The notes beneath the pieces were generated by a model that had not been told where the DNA came from, made no database searches, and worked only from the letters and a program-made list of their open reading frames with translations. The translations under genes and the position numbers were made by a program. Source: Alphaproteobacteria bacterium Ga0077535 (GTDB taxonomy: Bacteria; Pseudomonadota; Alphaproteobacteria; Caulobacterales; Aquidulcibacteraceae). Taken from it: DNA of 64,000 nucleotides. The stretch is from contig LNEK01000020.1 of the NCBI GenBank assembly GCA_001464425.1, positions 1-64,000 on the forward strand. Reading direction: 5' to 3'. Positions 28,204 through 37,211 of this stretch are shown here, in pieces. The stretch's first letter is position 1. Each line of letters starts with the position of its first letter.

Positions 28204-28717
28204 GCCGCAACAACTCAGCCGTCGTCACCATGACGGCCCACTCGCCGAGCAGTGCAGTCAGCACGCTGTCGACAAGTTCGGGCGTGTGATGGGTGAGTGC
28301 CGAAGACGCGATGGCGTCGCTTACGAACACGAGTTGCGCGCCGGATCGCTCCGCATCGACGGCGCTGGCGAGACAGTCTCGGGCTGCGGTGAAGCCGAGC
28401 ACGATCGCGTATCGCAGTGGCGGTCGAGCACGCGCAAGGTCGGTGCTGTCAAACAGCGAAGATGCCCGTTTGCGTAGTACGGGTTCGCTCGGATTTGGCT
28501 CAAAACCAGGTATCGGCGCAAAGCGTGGACCGTCGCCCGACGTGTGTATGTGCCAGACGCTCAGATCCTGCCGCCTGGCCCAAGCCAGACATGCGCCAGC
28601 GTGAATAAGCGCCGTATCGGCGCGTGGCGCAAAGCAGGGGTCGGCTGGATCGATATAGGCGCGCTGCAAGTTTAGGCACACGAGCACAGGCGCCGAACGT
28701 GATTGGATTAGGCTCAT
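28154..28717 (-). CDS. Isochorismatase-like hydrolase with altered active site
   Basis: A 187-residue cysteine-hydrolase-family protein. The catalytic Cys (FTAARDCLASAVDAERSG) and the Lys (VLRKRASSLF) have counterparts, but the first strand reads VLVCLNLQRAYID, so the usual Asp of the triad (D-x-Q) is Asn. Activity may be lost or changed. Family members hydrolyse isochorismate, nicotinamide or other amides. Its ATG overlaps the GNAT stop by 4 bases, so the two are cotranslated. Confidence 0.8.
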   Translation of the reverse strand: MSLIQSRSAPVLVCLNLQRAYIDPADPCFAPRADTALIHAGACLAWARRQDLSVWHIHTSGDGPRFAPIPGFEPNPSEPVLRKRASSLFDSTDLARARPPLRYAIVLGFTAARDCLASAVDAERSGAQLVFVSDAIASSALTHHTPELVDSVLTALLGEWAVMVTTAELLRREPRLVPEFGGELEHH

Positions 28718-29295
28718 CGGCTGCGGCCGCGCGCGGCAGGGCGTTCCAGCACGCCGGGACGATCCCAGTCCCCCTCCGGCCTCAGCAGGACCATCGCGGG
28801 CGTGTCGCCGGAAATGGCGTTTGCCGGAGGCTCAAGGTCGCGCTCGATCTCGACATAGTCGAAGTCGGAAAACTTGAACGCCGGACGCCCGTCGCGCACC
28901 CGCACCTTGGCGGTACGCATCCAATATTTCAGCAAGCGTGTTTGGATGTGGCCCAGAACACGGCGATAGCCTTTGCGCGCAGCCAGTTCGAGCGCAGTTT
29001 TGACCAACGCTGCCGAAGCCTCGCCGCTGCGGTGGGATGGGCGGATAGCGACACGCTCGATTTTGGCGAAGTCGGCAAACCAACGGATGCGCATCGTTCC
29101 GACCGGCTCTTTGCCAATTCGTACGAGCAAGTGTGTAGCGCCGGCGAGATCGTTGCCGTCGAATTCCTCGCGGTACGGGCAGTTTTGCTCGCCTACATAA
29201 ACCAGCGTGCGCACGCTCATGACTTCGAACAGTGTTTCGACATCTCTCACGACGGTGACGGTTACGGCTCTGTCGCGTTTGAGGGCGCGTGTCAT
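28714..29295 (-). CDS. GNAT-family N-acyltransferase
   Basis: A 193-residue protein with the GNAT/autoinducer-synthase-like pattern: VMSVRTLVYVGEQNCPYREEFDGNDL (N-terminal helices), THLLVRIGKEPVGTMRIRWF, then KIERVAIRPSHRSGEASAALVKTALELAARKGY for acyl-CoA binding. The C-terminal part (RPAFKFSDFDYVEIERDL) is longer than in simple acetyltransferases. The substrate is unknown. It overlaps the genes on either side by 4 bases. Confidence 0.82.
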   Translation of the reverse strand: MTRALKRDRAVTVTVVRDVETLFEVMSVRTLVYVGEQNCPYREEFDGNDLAGATHLLVRIGKEPVGTMRIRWFADFAKIERVAIRPSHRSGEASAALVKTALELAARKGYRRVLGHIQTRLLKYWMRTAKVRVRDGRPAFKFSDFDYVEIERDLEPPANAISGDTPAMVLLRPEGDWDRPGVLERPAARGRSR

Positions 29296-29873
29296 GCGCG
29301 CACTCCAGCTGAGATCATGTTGGGCGGAATCTGAAAGAGGCCGTCCTGATTGCTGGCGATGAAGCCAATCGATTGCAGCGCCCGGACGCCGTCCGCAGTC
29401 ACCGCACGTGCGAAAGTCGGCACCGCCCAGTAGAGCAGGCGATGAATATCAACGCTGGCTTTGAGCACCGCGCGGGCGCCGTCCTTGTTGGTGGCCGCAA
29501 AGCCCCAACCATAATACGCGGTCGGCTGTTCGCCGGCGCGCGCCACTAGAGCAAGGTCGAGCGCCACGGCGTTGAAGCGTCCTTGCTCAACTGCCTCGAG
29601 GCCAGCCTCGTTGAGGGGAAACGCCGCCAGCAGGCCACAGAGGGCGCCATCCTGGCGCAAGCCGAAAATGGACGCGCCGAAGTGCGCCTGCAGCGCCGCA
29701 AGATGGCCGTCAGTTGCTATGCCTTCGCCTATAAGTTGTGCTGCGAGGGCCCGCGCGTCACGAATGCCGTCTGCGTCCAAAGCCTCCAAACCATGCACGG
29801 CCGCCACCGCTGCAACATGAGACGGCAATGTGTTTCTGCCTTGCGTGGCACTCGCTTCTGCGAACACTTTCAT
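29292..29873 (-). CDS. Hypothetical protein, possibly acyltransferase-like
   Basis: A 193-residue soluble protein from ATG 29873, chosen because GAAGGG lies 9 bases upstream; a longer frame from 29948 is open but lacks a ribosome site. I see no firm family. The central part (IFGLRQDGALCGLLAAFPLNEAG, YYGWGFAATNKDGARAVLKA) could be a GNAT-like fold with weak motifs. It is the first gene of the leftward set, divergent from the LysR gene with only 74 bases between, so LysR control is likely. Confidence 0.65.
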   Translation of the reverse strand: MKVFAEASATQGRNTLPSHVAAVAAVHGLEALDADGIRDARALAAQLIGEGIATDGHLAALQAHFGASIFGLRQDGALCGLLAAFPLNEAGLEAVEQGRFNAVALDLALVARAGEQPTAYYGWGFAATNKDGARAVLKASVDIHRLLYWAVPTFARAVTADGVRALQSIGFIASNQDGLFQIPPNMISAGVRA

Positions 29874-29947
29874 CTTGCTACGCCCTTCAAACTCGCGCCT
29901 CATGGTTCTAGACAGCAAGGAACCGGCCACGCCTGAGCGGATGTCCA

Positions 29948-30961
29948 ATGGGGGCTGACAAGAATACCGATAGCGCGGTGAGTTTGCCCGCGAGTGCGCG
30001 CGCCGACTGGGCGGATCTGCGTGTGTTTCTCCACGTCGCGGAAACCGGCAGCATCAGCGCCGCCGCACGCAGTCTGCAGCTGTCGCAGCCTACGGTTAGC
30101 CAGCGCCTGCGAGATCTCGAAGTGAGGTTGAACACGCAACTGGTTGCGCGTGGTCCGCAAGGTGTCGTGCTGACCGAAGCCGGCGTGCGTATCCGCGATC
30201 ATGTGGCTGTGATGCAGCGGTCAGCTTCCGCCATCGACCGCCTGCTGCGCGAATTCGACGAAAAGCCGGAGGGTAGAGTTAAGATCGCGGTGCCGGATGG
30301 CATCGGTTCATTCTGGATCGCGCCTCGCATTCCCGCGCTTCAGCGCGTTCATCCAGGCGTCACGCTATCGATTGATGGCGGGTTCTGGTCAGACAGTACG
30401 TTGCGCGACGAGATCGACATCTCAATTCAGTATGACACGCGAGGCTTTGGCGAGCAGGTGGTCGAGCCGCTTGCGACCGTGCATTACGCGCCCTTCGCCG
30501 CCGCGTCTTACCTTAAGCTTTACGGTGTCCCGAAATCGCAAGCCGAGCTGGCGACGCACCGCACTGTGCATCACTCGGCCGTTCAATTGCAGAAGGAAAC
30601 GTGGGATCCAAAAGCGGAGGCCGTGCGCACGCTCTCGGCGTACAATGTTGAAACAAACTGTAGCGCAACTTTGCTGATGTCTGTCATGGCCGGCGCCGGC
30701 ATCGCCTTCCTACCGACCTGCGCCGCGTCATTCATTCCAAACTTGGTCATGCTGGGCGAAGCGCCTGCGGCCTCGCCGAAGCTCTATTTGGTTTATGACG
30801 CAGCAGTGGCTCGCACCACACGCGCCAAAAGCGTGCTGACCTGGCTGCAGGACATCTTTGCGCCAGCGTCTAATCCGTGGTTTGCGGACGAGTTCGTCCA
30901 TCCGCGCGAGTTCAGTATGCACTCCGGCGCCGGAACGATGACATTCGAGCCCCCCGAATGA
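29948..30961 (+). CDS. LysR-family transcriptional regulator
   Basis: A 337-residue LysR regulator. The winged HTH is at about residues 20-80 (LRVFLHVAETGSISAAARSLQLSQPTVSQRLRDLE) and the effector domain at about 105-310. The C-terminal 30 residues are an extra tail. It is divergent from the acyltransferase-like/GNAT/isochorismatase-like set with a 74-base intergenic space, the usual geometry of a LysR protein and its target operon. Confidence 0.9.
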   Translation: MGADKNTDSAVSLPASARADWADLRVFLHVAETGSISAAARSLQLSQPTVSQRLRDLEVRLNTQLVARGPQGVVLTEAGVRIRDHVAVMQRSASAIDRLLREFDEKPEGRVKIAVPDGIGSFWIAPRIPALQRVHPGVTLSIDGGFWSDSTLRDEIDISIQYDTRGFGEQVVEPLATVHYAPFAAASYLKLYGVPKSQAELATHRTVHHSAVQLQKETWDPKAEAVRTLSAYNVETNCSATLLMSVMAGAGIAFLPTCAASFIPNLVMLGEAPAASPKLYLVYDAAVARTTRAKSVLTWLQDIFAPASNPWFADEFVHPREFSMHSGAGTMTFEPPE

Positions 30962-31133
30962 GGCGCTAGACGCGATCTGCGCAAAATCTGCACAATGAAA
31001 CAGAGCTGCCTGCGCAGTTTCGCCATCGTGGCTGCGCGGCGATGAACCAGTTTGCCGCCCATGACGCAGCCTACCACTTCAACCGGTCCCGCGACGGCGC
31101 CGCCCCGCCCAGCTGCCCTGGCGCCGCGTGAGG

Positions 31134-31166
31134 GCGGCCGGTCCGCTCCCGCGAGCGACCGGCCGC
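31134..31166. terminator. GC-rich hairpin between LysR and the two-component genes
   Basis: The 298 bases from 30962 to 31259 hold no gene I can support. They contain a perfect 10-base-pair inverted repeat GCGGCCGGTC / GACCGGCCGC with a 13-base loop. No T-run follows, so it may be a weak or factor-assisted terminator, or a structured leader of the response-regulator transcript. Upstream, near 30977-30998, a short imperfect direct repeat (TCTGCGCAAAA, TCTGCACAA) is visible. Confidence 0.4.
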
Positions 31167-31259
31167 TACCACAGCCAACCCGCAGCCGACGCTTCGACGA
31201 CGTGTTCTGAGCCGCTGGCGCGATCGCGGTCGCGGACTATACTTGGCGCGGATTTTCAC

Positions 31260-31955
31260 ATGGCTCCTCGCATCCTCATCGTCGATGACGACCCGCACAT
31301 ACGCGACGTGATCTGTTTTGCGCTGGAGAAAGCGGGCCTCGCCGCAATCACCGCGCAGGACGGCGCCGAAGCCATGCGTCGCTTCGAGAGCGATAAGCCT
31401 GATCTCGTCGTGCTCGATATCGGCATGCCGGAGATGGATGGGCTCGAAGTTTGCCGCCGGATTCGCCGCCAGGGCGAGACGCCGATCCTGTTTCTCTCCG
31501 CTCGTAGCGACGAGATCGACCGCATCGTCGGCCTCGAACTCGGCGGCGACGACTACGTCACCAAGCCGTTCAGCCCGCGTGAGCTGGTGGCGCGCGTGAC
31601 CGCGATCCTCAAGCGCGCCAAGGCCGCGGACGCGGAAGCGCCGGCGCCAGAGAGCGTGTTGCGGCGCGGGGAGCTTGCGCTCGATACGCCGCGCTTCGAG
31701 GCGTCGTTCTCTGGGGCCGTCGTTGCGCTGACCGCGCTTGAGTTTGCGATCATCCGAATGCTCGCGACGCGCCCCGGCATCGTTTTCAGCCGCGACCAGA
31801 TCATGGATGTGGCTTACCCCGACAACGTCCACGTCTCTGACCGCACGATCGACAGCCACGTTCGCAACATTCGCGCCAAATTCGCCGCGGTCGGCTGCGC
31901 TTCGGTGATCGACACAGTGCATGGCGTCGGCTTCCGTCTCGGCGCGAAGGTTTAA
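31260..31955 (+). CDS. OmpR-family response regulator (CreB-like)
   Basis: A 231-residue regulator: receiver domain at 1-120 (RILIVDDDPHIRDVICFAL, phospho-acceptor Asp53 in VVLDIGMPEMDG, Lys in YVTKPFSPREL) and an OmpR/PhoB winged helix at about 135-230 (LTALEFAIIRMLATRPG, DRTIDSHVRNIRAKF, VHGVGFRLG). ATG 31260 matches the start of the receiver fold; the longer open frame upstream covers the hairpin region and is not used. The partner kinase starts 1 base after its stop. Confidence 0.92.
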   Translation: MAPRILIVDDDPHIRDVICFALEKAGLAAITAQDGAEAMRRFESDKPDLVVLDIGMPEMDGLEVCRRIRRQGETPILFLSARSDEIDRIVGLELGGDDYVTKPFSPRELVARVTAILKRAKAADAEAPAPESVLRRGELALDTPRFEASFSGAVVALTALEFAIIRMLATRPGIVFSRDQIMDVAYPDNVHVSDRTIDSHVRNIRAKFAAVGCASVIDTVHGVGFRLGAKV

Positions 31956-31956
31956 C

Positions 31957-33546
31957 GTGCAGCCCGCGAAGTGGCGGCCCAGCATCGGCATGATCACGGC
32001 GGCGATGATCGCGGCCGCGCTGCTATTGCCGCTGATAGGGCTGCTCTTCTTCCGCCTCTACGAAAATCAGCTGGTTCGGCAAACCGAGTCTGAACTCATC
32101 GCGCAGGGCGCGATGCTATCGGCCGTGTACGCCCGCGAGATTGAAGCTGCGGAGTCGGGCGCATTTCCGCTTGGCCCGCCACGCCCCGCCGCCGATCCGG
32201 CGATTGTCATAGATGAGCGCTACGCGCCGATCCTCCCCGCGCTCGATCTAGCATCCTCGCCGATCCTTCCGGCGCGACCTGCGCCAGCGCCCGCAACCGT
32301 TCCACCCAGCGCGAACGCGCTGCAGGTTGGGCAGACCTTGACCGCGATCACACAATCAACTCAGCGGACCACGCTCACCGGCTTTCGCCTTCTCGACGCC
32401 AACGGAGCGGTTGTCGGCGGGCGCGAAGACATTGGCTCATCGTTTGCCCATATCGAAGAAGTGCAGGGCGCCATGGCCGGCCAATTCCGCGTGGTCATGC
32501 GCGTGCGCGATGAGATGTCGGAGCCGCCGCCGATCTATTCGATCAGCCGCGGCGCCAAGATTCGCATCTTTGCGGCGTTTCCTGTTTTCGTGGACGATCG
32601 TGTTCGGGGTGTCGTTTATGTCTCGCGGACGCCGGATAACATCCTGCGAAATCTTTACCGCGAGCGCGAGAAGCTGCTGGCGGCTGCGCTGATGATGCTT
32701 GGCGCGGCGACTGTGATTGGGCTGGTGTTCGTGCGCACGATCGCCCGGCCAATGCGGGAGCTGGCGTCCAAGGCCGAAGACATCACCGCAGGCCGCGCCG
32801 AGGCCATTGGCCCGTTGCAGCGGCACGGCACCCGTGAACTGGCAAGCCTGACCCAGAGCTTTATGACGATGGCCAAGCGGCTCTCGGATCGCTCCGACTA
32901 TCTCAGCGGCTTCGCCAACCATGTCTCGCATGAACTAAAATCGCCGCTCACCGCCATCAAAGGCGCGGCGGAGCTGATGCGCGACGCCGAAAGCTCGATG
33001 ACGCCGGAGGAGCGCGAGCGCTTCTTGACCAATGTTTTGACTGACACGGACCGGATCAGCATCCTGCTCGATCGCCTGCGCGAAATGGCGCGGGCGGACA
33101 ATCCCGAACTTGGCGGCTCCGCAAGTTTGCCGGCTGTTGTTCAAGGCCTACGCGAACGGTTCGAGGGGCTTGCGATCACGCTCGGCCAAGCGCCCACGCC
33201 GCTCGGGATGTCCGAGGAGAATGCCCAGATCGTCTTTGGTCATTTGATCGACAACGCCGTTCGCCATGGCGCCACCGGCGTCAGTATCGAATCGGTGGAG
33301 GAGGGCGGCACGGTGCGTGTCCGTGTTGCGGACAACGGTAGCGGCGTTTCCGCCGGCAATCGCGCGAGGATTTTCGATCCGTTCTTTACCACGCGCCGTG
33401 CTCAAGGCGGCACTGGCATGGGGCTCGGCATCGTCCGCGCGCTGCTGCGCGCACATGGTGGGGATATCGCGCTGGAAGGAAGCGAGACCGGCGCTTCCTT
33501 CGTACTGACAATTCCCGCTGCGCAAAGCTTGCACATAACATCCTGA
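31957..33546 (+). CDS. Sensor histidine kinase (CreC-like)
   Basis: A 529-residue kinase from GTG 31957, 1 base after the regulator's stop. Layout: helix 1 (about 10-30), a periplasmic domain of about 200 residues, helix 2 (about 230-250), HAMP (250-305), HisKA (FANHVSHELKSPLTAIKGAAELM, near 320) and ATPase domain (HLIDNAVRHGATGV, VRVADNGSGVS, GGTGMGLGIVRALLRAHGGDI). The periplasmic start (RLYENQLVRQTESELIAQGAMLSAVYAREI) is like CreC. The exosortase gene begins 54 bases later on the same strand, so this pair probably senses or controls the envelope feature built by that system. Confidence 0.9.
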   Translation: MQPAKWRPSIGMITAAMIAAALLLPLIGLLFFRLYENQLVRQTESELIAQGAMLSAVYAREIEAAESGAFPLGPPRPAADPAIVIDERYAPILPALDLASSPILPARPAPAPATVPPSANALQVGQTLTAITQSTQRTTLTGFRLLDANGAVVGGREDIGSSFAHIEEVQGAMAGQFRVVMRVRDEMSEPPPIYSISRGAKIRIFAAFPVFVDDRVRGVVYVSRTPDNILRNLYREREKLLAAALMMLGAATVIGLVFVRTIARPMRELASKAEDITAGRAEAIGPLQRHGTRELASLTQSFMTMAKRLSDRSDYLSGFANHVSHELKSPLTAIKGAAELMRDAESSMTPEERERFLTNVLTDTDRISILLDRLREMARADNPELGGSASLPAVVQGLRERFEGLAITLGQAPTPLGMSEENAQIVFGHLIDNAVRHGATGVSIESVEEGGTVRVRVADNGSGVSAGNRARIFDPFFTTRRAQGGTGMGLGIVRALLRAHGGDIALEGSETGASFVLTIPAAQSLHITS

Positions 33547-33600
33547 CCGGCTGCGCCGCGCGGCGCATGCCTCTGCACATCACGACGCCAATGTGTCGGC

Positions 33601-35076
33601 GTGCTCGTCTCCGCCCTCCCGCGCTTGGATCTCGGCCGCGCCGCATTCGCCGCCGCGATCCTCGTGTTGGCGGCGGGGCCAATCATTTGGCTGATCAACA
33701 CGTGGCTTGATCCTGCCTTTGACTCGCATGGCTTCGTGTATTTCGCCGCCGTCGCGGCGCTTGCCGCTTGGAGCCTGAGCAGTCCGCGCCGGTCGACCTC
33801 CGGCCAAGACGAACGCATAGCCGTTCTGCTGCTGTCCGCTACGGCGCTTATTCGGCTCGTCTCCCAAGTCTCCGCCATCGATACGATCGGCGCGCTGGCG
33901 CTGGTGATCGATGTCTACGCGCTCGCCCGCCTCGCCGGGCTCCAGCACCGCACCAGGGCTCTCTCACCGCTCTGGCTTGCGGTCGCGTTTGCTTTCGCAT
34001 TGCCGCTGGAGCGAATCGTTCAGCGCTCGATCGGCTTTCTGCTGCAGGAGTTCTCGGCGCAGGGCGCCTGCGCCGCGCTTTCGGCGCTGTTCGGTGATGT
34101 CCGATGCGCCGGCGTCCGCATCACCGTCGAGGGCGCGGACGTGTTGGTCGATCTGCCGTGCTCGGGGGCGCGTGCGCTCATCATGTTCGGCTTTGCTTTC
34201 GCTATCGCCGCCTCGTTGGCGCGCCCGCGGCTCCCGATGGCGCTGGTGGGCGCTGCGATTGCACTGGCGGCGGCACTGGCTGGCAACGTTTTGCGGATCA
34301 CGTTGCTGGCGAGTGGTGTCGCTATCGGGCCAGAGGCGCTCGGCTTCGATGTTATGGCGCAGCCTTGGCACGATCTGGTCGGCCTGATCGCGATCGGCGC
34401 TGCCGCACCGGTGCTTTTCATTTGGGCGCGCCGCGTTCGGCCGCATGTTGTTCCGGTCAAAGCGTTTAAAGCGGGCGGCCAACGCAATCATGCTTGGCGG
34501 GCCGGCGCATTTCTCATCACCGCCATCGCTATCGTCAGCGCGCCGCGTACGCCGCTCGACGTTACACCGCGCGATGTCAGCATCGCTGCGCCGGAGCGCA
34601 TTGGCGTGCATCGCGCGGTCGGGCTGCCGCTCACAAACCAAGAGCGCGCCTACTTCGAACAATTTGGCGGCGCGGCGGTGAAAGCCGCGTACGGTCCCAA
34701 CGCTTTGATGTTAGCGCGCACCACATCGCCGCTGCGCCATCTGCACGCGCCAGATGAGTGTCTGCGCGGACTGGGCTATCGCGTCAGCTATCTCGGCATG
34801 CGCTTTACGCCAACGCCGACGGCGCAGTATCGCGCCGTCGATCCTGAAGGCCGCGCCTTCCGCGTCGAAGTCAGCTTCTTGTCCGATCGCGGGCACCGCG
34901 TCGCCAGTGTCTCAGAGGCCGTGTGGATTTGGCTGAATGACCGCTCGACCGTCTGGACCGCCGTCCAGCGCATCACGCCCGAATACACCGCCGAGTATCT
35001 CGCCTTCGACGCCGGCGTCTTCGCCGCGCTCGACCAGCCCACGCTCACCGCAGCAGGAGGAAACCATGCTCGCTAG
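33601..35076 (+). CDS. Exosortase with fused C-terminal domain (exosortase T-like)
   Basis: A 491-residue membrane protein. The N-terminal ~275 residues are an exosortase: eight or so helices with the catalytic triad visible as Cys187 (VDLPCSGARAL), Arg232 (AGNVLRITLLASG) and His257 (AQPWHDLVGL). After a further helix comes a periplasmic domain of about 180 residues (PLTNQERAYFEQFGG, TSPLRHLHAPDECLRGLGYRV), similar to exosortases described as XrtT; I give this name from memory of the architecture. Exosortases cleave and re-anchor PEP-CTERM-type proteins. The GTG start is the first plausible one. The gene overlaps its presumed substrate gene by 11 bases. Confidence 0.85.
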   Translation: MLVSALPRLDLGRAAFAAAILVLAAGPIIWLINTWLDPAFDSHGFVYFAAVAALAAWSLSSPRRSTSGQDERIAVLLLSATALIRLVSQVSAIDTIGALALVIDVYALARLAGLQHRTRALSPLWLAVAFAFALPLERIVQRSIGFLLQEFSAQGACAALSALFGDVRCAGVRITVEGADVLVDLPCSGARALIMFGFAFAIAASLARPRLPMALVGAAIALAAALAGNVLRITLLASGVAIGPEALGFDVMAQPWHDLVGLIAIGAAAPVLFIWARRVRPHVVPVKAFKAGGQRNHAWRAGAFLITAIAIVSAPRTPLDVTPRDVSIAAPERIGVHRAVGLPLTNQERAYFEQFGGAAVKAAYGPNALMLARTTSPLRHLHAPDECLRGLGYRVSYLGMRFTPTPTAQYRAVDPEGRAFRVEVSFLSDRGHRVASVSEAVWIWLNDRSTVWTAVQRITPEYTAEYLAFDAGVFAALDQPTLTAAGGNHAR

Positions 35077-37174
35077 ACGTTTCGTTGTCGTGCTGTTGGG
35101 GAGCTTTGCGCTTCTCAGCGGCTCATTTGCGCGCGCGCAGGGCGCGGGGGAAGCGCCGCTCGACGCGCTTGGCGGCCATATGCGCGCTGAAGTGAATGGC
35201 GAGACCATGCTGCTGCCGCTTACCAACAGCGACTTTAGCGTCGCCGTGGATGGTGATCTCGCCACCGTCTCCTTGGTGCAGACGTTCGAGAACCCAACCT
35301 CGACGCCGATGAACGCGACCTATCTTTTCCCGCTCAACGAAGACGCTGCCGTCCACGCCATGACGATGCAGGTCGGCGACGAGGTGATTGAAGCACAAAT
35401 CCGTCGCCGCGAGCAGGCGCGCCAGGAGTTCGAACAAGCGCGTGAGGAGGGCCGCGCCGCTGCGCTGCTCAGCCAGCATCGCCCGAACATGTTCACGCAA
35501 GAAGTCGCCAATCTGATGCCTGGCGCGACTGTGCGCATCACCATCCGCTATTCGCAAAGCGTGCCGCGGGTCGATGGCGCGTACGAATTGGTGCTGCCGC
35601 TGGTGGTCGGCCCGCGCTACAACCCGGCGCCGCGCGCGACAGCACAGCTGGTGAACGAGGCCGAAGCGCCAGGTCCGCAGACGGGCGTCTGGAACATCGG
35701 CCCGCCGCCAGCGCAGCCGCGCGGAATTTTCGGCCTCACGCTCCCCGGCGAGATCGCGCCTGAACGCGTCTCCATCGCCGTCGACCTCGAAGCCGGCATG
35801 AATATCGCCAATGTCGCCAGCGCCACGCATCGGCTCGACGTAAGCGGCCAAGGCCGTCAACGCCGCGCCGTACTGGCGGAGGACCGCGTGATCGACAACC
35901 GCGACTTTGTCCTGCGCTATACGCTCGCCGGCAACGCCGTGCAGGCCGGTGTGCTGACCCACGCGGATCAGCGCGGCGGATTTTTCAGCCTTGTGGTCGA
36001 ACCTCCGGCGGCGCCGAGCGAAGCGCAGATCGTTCCGCGCGAACTCGTCTTCGTGCTCGACACGTCGGGCTCAATGACCGGCGAACCCATCGAAGCCAGC
36101 AAGGCTTTCATGCAGCGCGCGCTGACGACGCTGCGACCGGGCGACTATTTCCGCATCATCCAGTTCGGCTCGACGCCGCGCGAGTTCACCGATGGGCCGG
36201 TGCCGGCGACGCAAGCCAACATCGCACGCGCTGCGGCCTTCGTACGCGGCCTCAGCGCTGATGGCGGCACCGAAGTCGTGCCGGCGATGCAGCAGGCTTT
36301 CGCGGTGCGCCAGCAGCCAGATACGCTTCGCATCGTTGTCTTCCTGAGTGATGGCTACATTGGCAACGAAGCTGAAGTCTTGCAGTTCATGGCGCAGCAT
36401 CTTGGCCGCGCGCGGGTCTATGCGTTCGGCGTCGGTTCATCGGTGAATCGTTATCCCCTGTCTGAGATGGCGCGCCGGGGTCGCGGCTTTGCCCGCTACA
36501 TCGATCCGACTGAAACCGGCCTTGAAGCCGCGCATGACTTGGCCGATCGCCTAGACATGCCGGTGCTGACCGATATCCGCATCGATTGGGGTAATCTCGC
36601 GCCCACCGACGTGACACCAGCGATCATTCCGGATCTCTTTGCTGGTGACTCGCTGCGCCTCATGGGCCGCTTCACCGGTCAGCGTTCCGGTACAATTGTC
36701 GTGCACGGCAACGTCAACGGCCGCGCTGCGCGTCTGCCGGTGCAGGTGACGCTCTCGGATGCGCCGACCAGCGCAGCAGGCTCAACTTCCGCGATCCCGA
36801 TCATCTGGGCGCGAGCGCAGGTGGGCGATTTGATGCGCGACTACACCAGCCCCGCTGAGCTCCGCACACTGCAGCTCAACACCGCGCAGTTGGAGGAGCG
36901 CGTCACTGCGCTCGGCCTTGAGTACGCGCTGGTTACGGACTGGACGTCGTTCGTCGCTGTTTCGCGGCGGATCGTGAACGCTGATCCGAACAGCGCGCGG
37001 AACGCCGACGTGCCGCTGCCAATCCCCGCCGGTGTCGGCCCTGAAGCGTACGGCATGTCGCCGGCCGGCTTCGGTGGCGCCTCGACGCCTGAGCCTGGCT
37101 TCTACGCACTTATGGCGCTGTTGCTTTTGCTGGGTTGGATCACTTGGCGCCGTCGCGCGGTCGTCGCGCATTGA
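35066..37174 (+). CDS. VIT and vWA domain protein with PEP-CTERM-like sorting signal
   Basis: A 702-residue exported protein: signal peptide (ends near FARAQG), VIT domain (about 45-175; VSLVQTFENPTSTPMNATYLFPL), a linker domain, and a von Willebrand A domain (about 325-500) with an intact MIDAS (FVLDTSGSMTG ... LSADGGTEV ... FLSDGYIGNE). It ends with STPEPGFYALMALLLLLGWI followed by TWRRR: a PEP motif, a helix and basic residues, as expected for an exosortase substrate. GGAGGAAACC precedes the ATG. The adjacent exosortase probably processes this single protein. The role of VIT-vWA proteins on bacterial surfaces is unknown; adhesion or complex assembly is often proposed. Confidence 0.92.
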   Translation: MLARRFVVVLLGSFALLSGSFARAQGAGEAPLDALGGHMRAEVNGETMLLPLTNSDFSVAVDGDLATVSLVQTFENPTSTPMNATYLFPLNEDAAVHAMTMQVGDEVIEAQIRRREQARQEFEQAREEGRAAALLSQHRPNMFTQEVANLMPGATVRITIRYSQSVPRVDGAYELVLPLVVGPRYNPAPRATAQLVNEAEAPGPQTGVWNIGPPPAQPRGIFGLTLPGEIAPERVSIAVDLEAGMNIANVASATHRLDVSGQGRQRRAVLAEDRVIDNRDFVLRYTLAGNAVQAGVLTHADQRGGFFSLVVEPPAAPSEAQIVPRELVFVLDTSGSMTGEPIEASKAFMQRALTTLRPGDYFRIIQFGSTPREFTDGPVPATQANIARAAAFVRGLSADGGTEVVPAMQQAFAVRQQPDTLRIVVFLSDGYIGNEAEVLQFMAQHLGRARVYAFGVGSSVNRYPLSEMARRGRGFARYIDPTETGLEAAHDLADRLDMPVLTDIRIDWGNLAPTDVTPAIIPDLFAGDSLRLMGRFTGQRSGTIVVHGNVNGRAARLPVQVTLSDAPTSAAGSTSAIPIIWARAQVGDLMRDYTSPAELRTLQLNTAQLEERVTALGLEYALVTDWTSFVAVSRRIVNADPNSARNADVPLPIPAGVGPEAYGMSPAGFGGASTPEPGFYALMALLLLLGWITWRRRAVVAH

Positions 37175-37178
37175 CTGA

Positions 37179-37208
37179 TTGGGGTGGCGTGCCTGCGCGC
37201 CACCCCAA
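37179..37208. terminator. Bidirectional intrinsic terminator
   Basis: An 11-base-pair perfect stem, TTGGGGTGGCG / CGCCACCCCAA with an 8-base loop, lies 4 bases after the VIT-vWA stop and 3 bases before the end of the convergent TonB-C gene. It should end both transcripts. Confidence 0.8.
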
Positions 37209-37211
37209 CGC

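Noticed and set aside
31071-31997. Minus-strand open frame of 308 codons over the response regulator
   Set aside because: The opposite strand encodes an intact OmpR-type regulator with all key residues; the antisense translation is low complexity.
33964-34662. Minus-strand open frame opposite the exosortase
   Set aside because: It mirrors the transmembrane gene; the product is rich in Arg and Asp without a fold signature.
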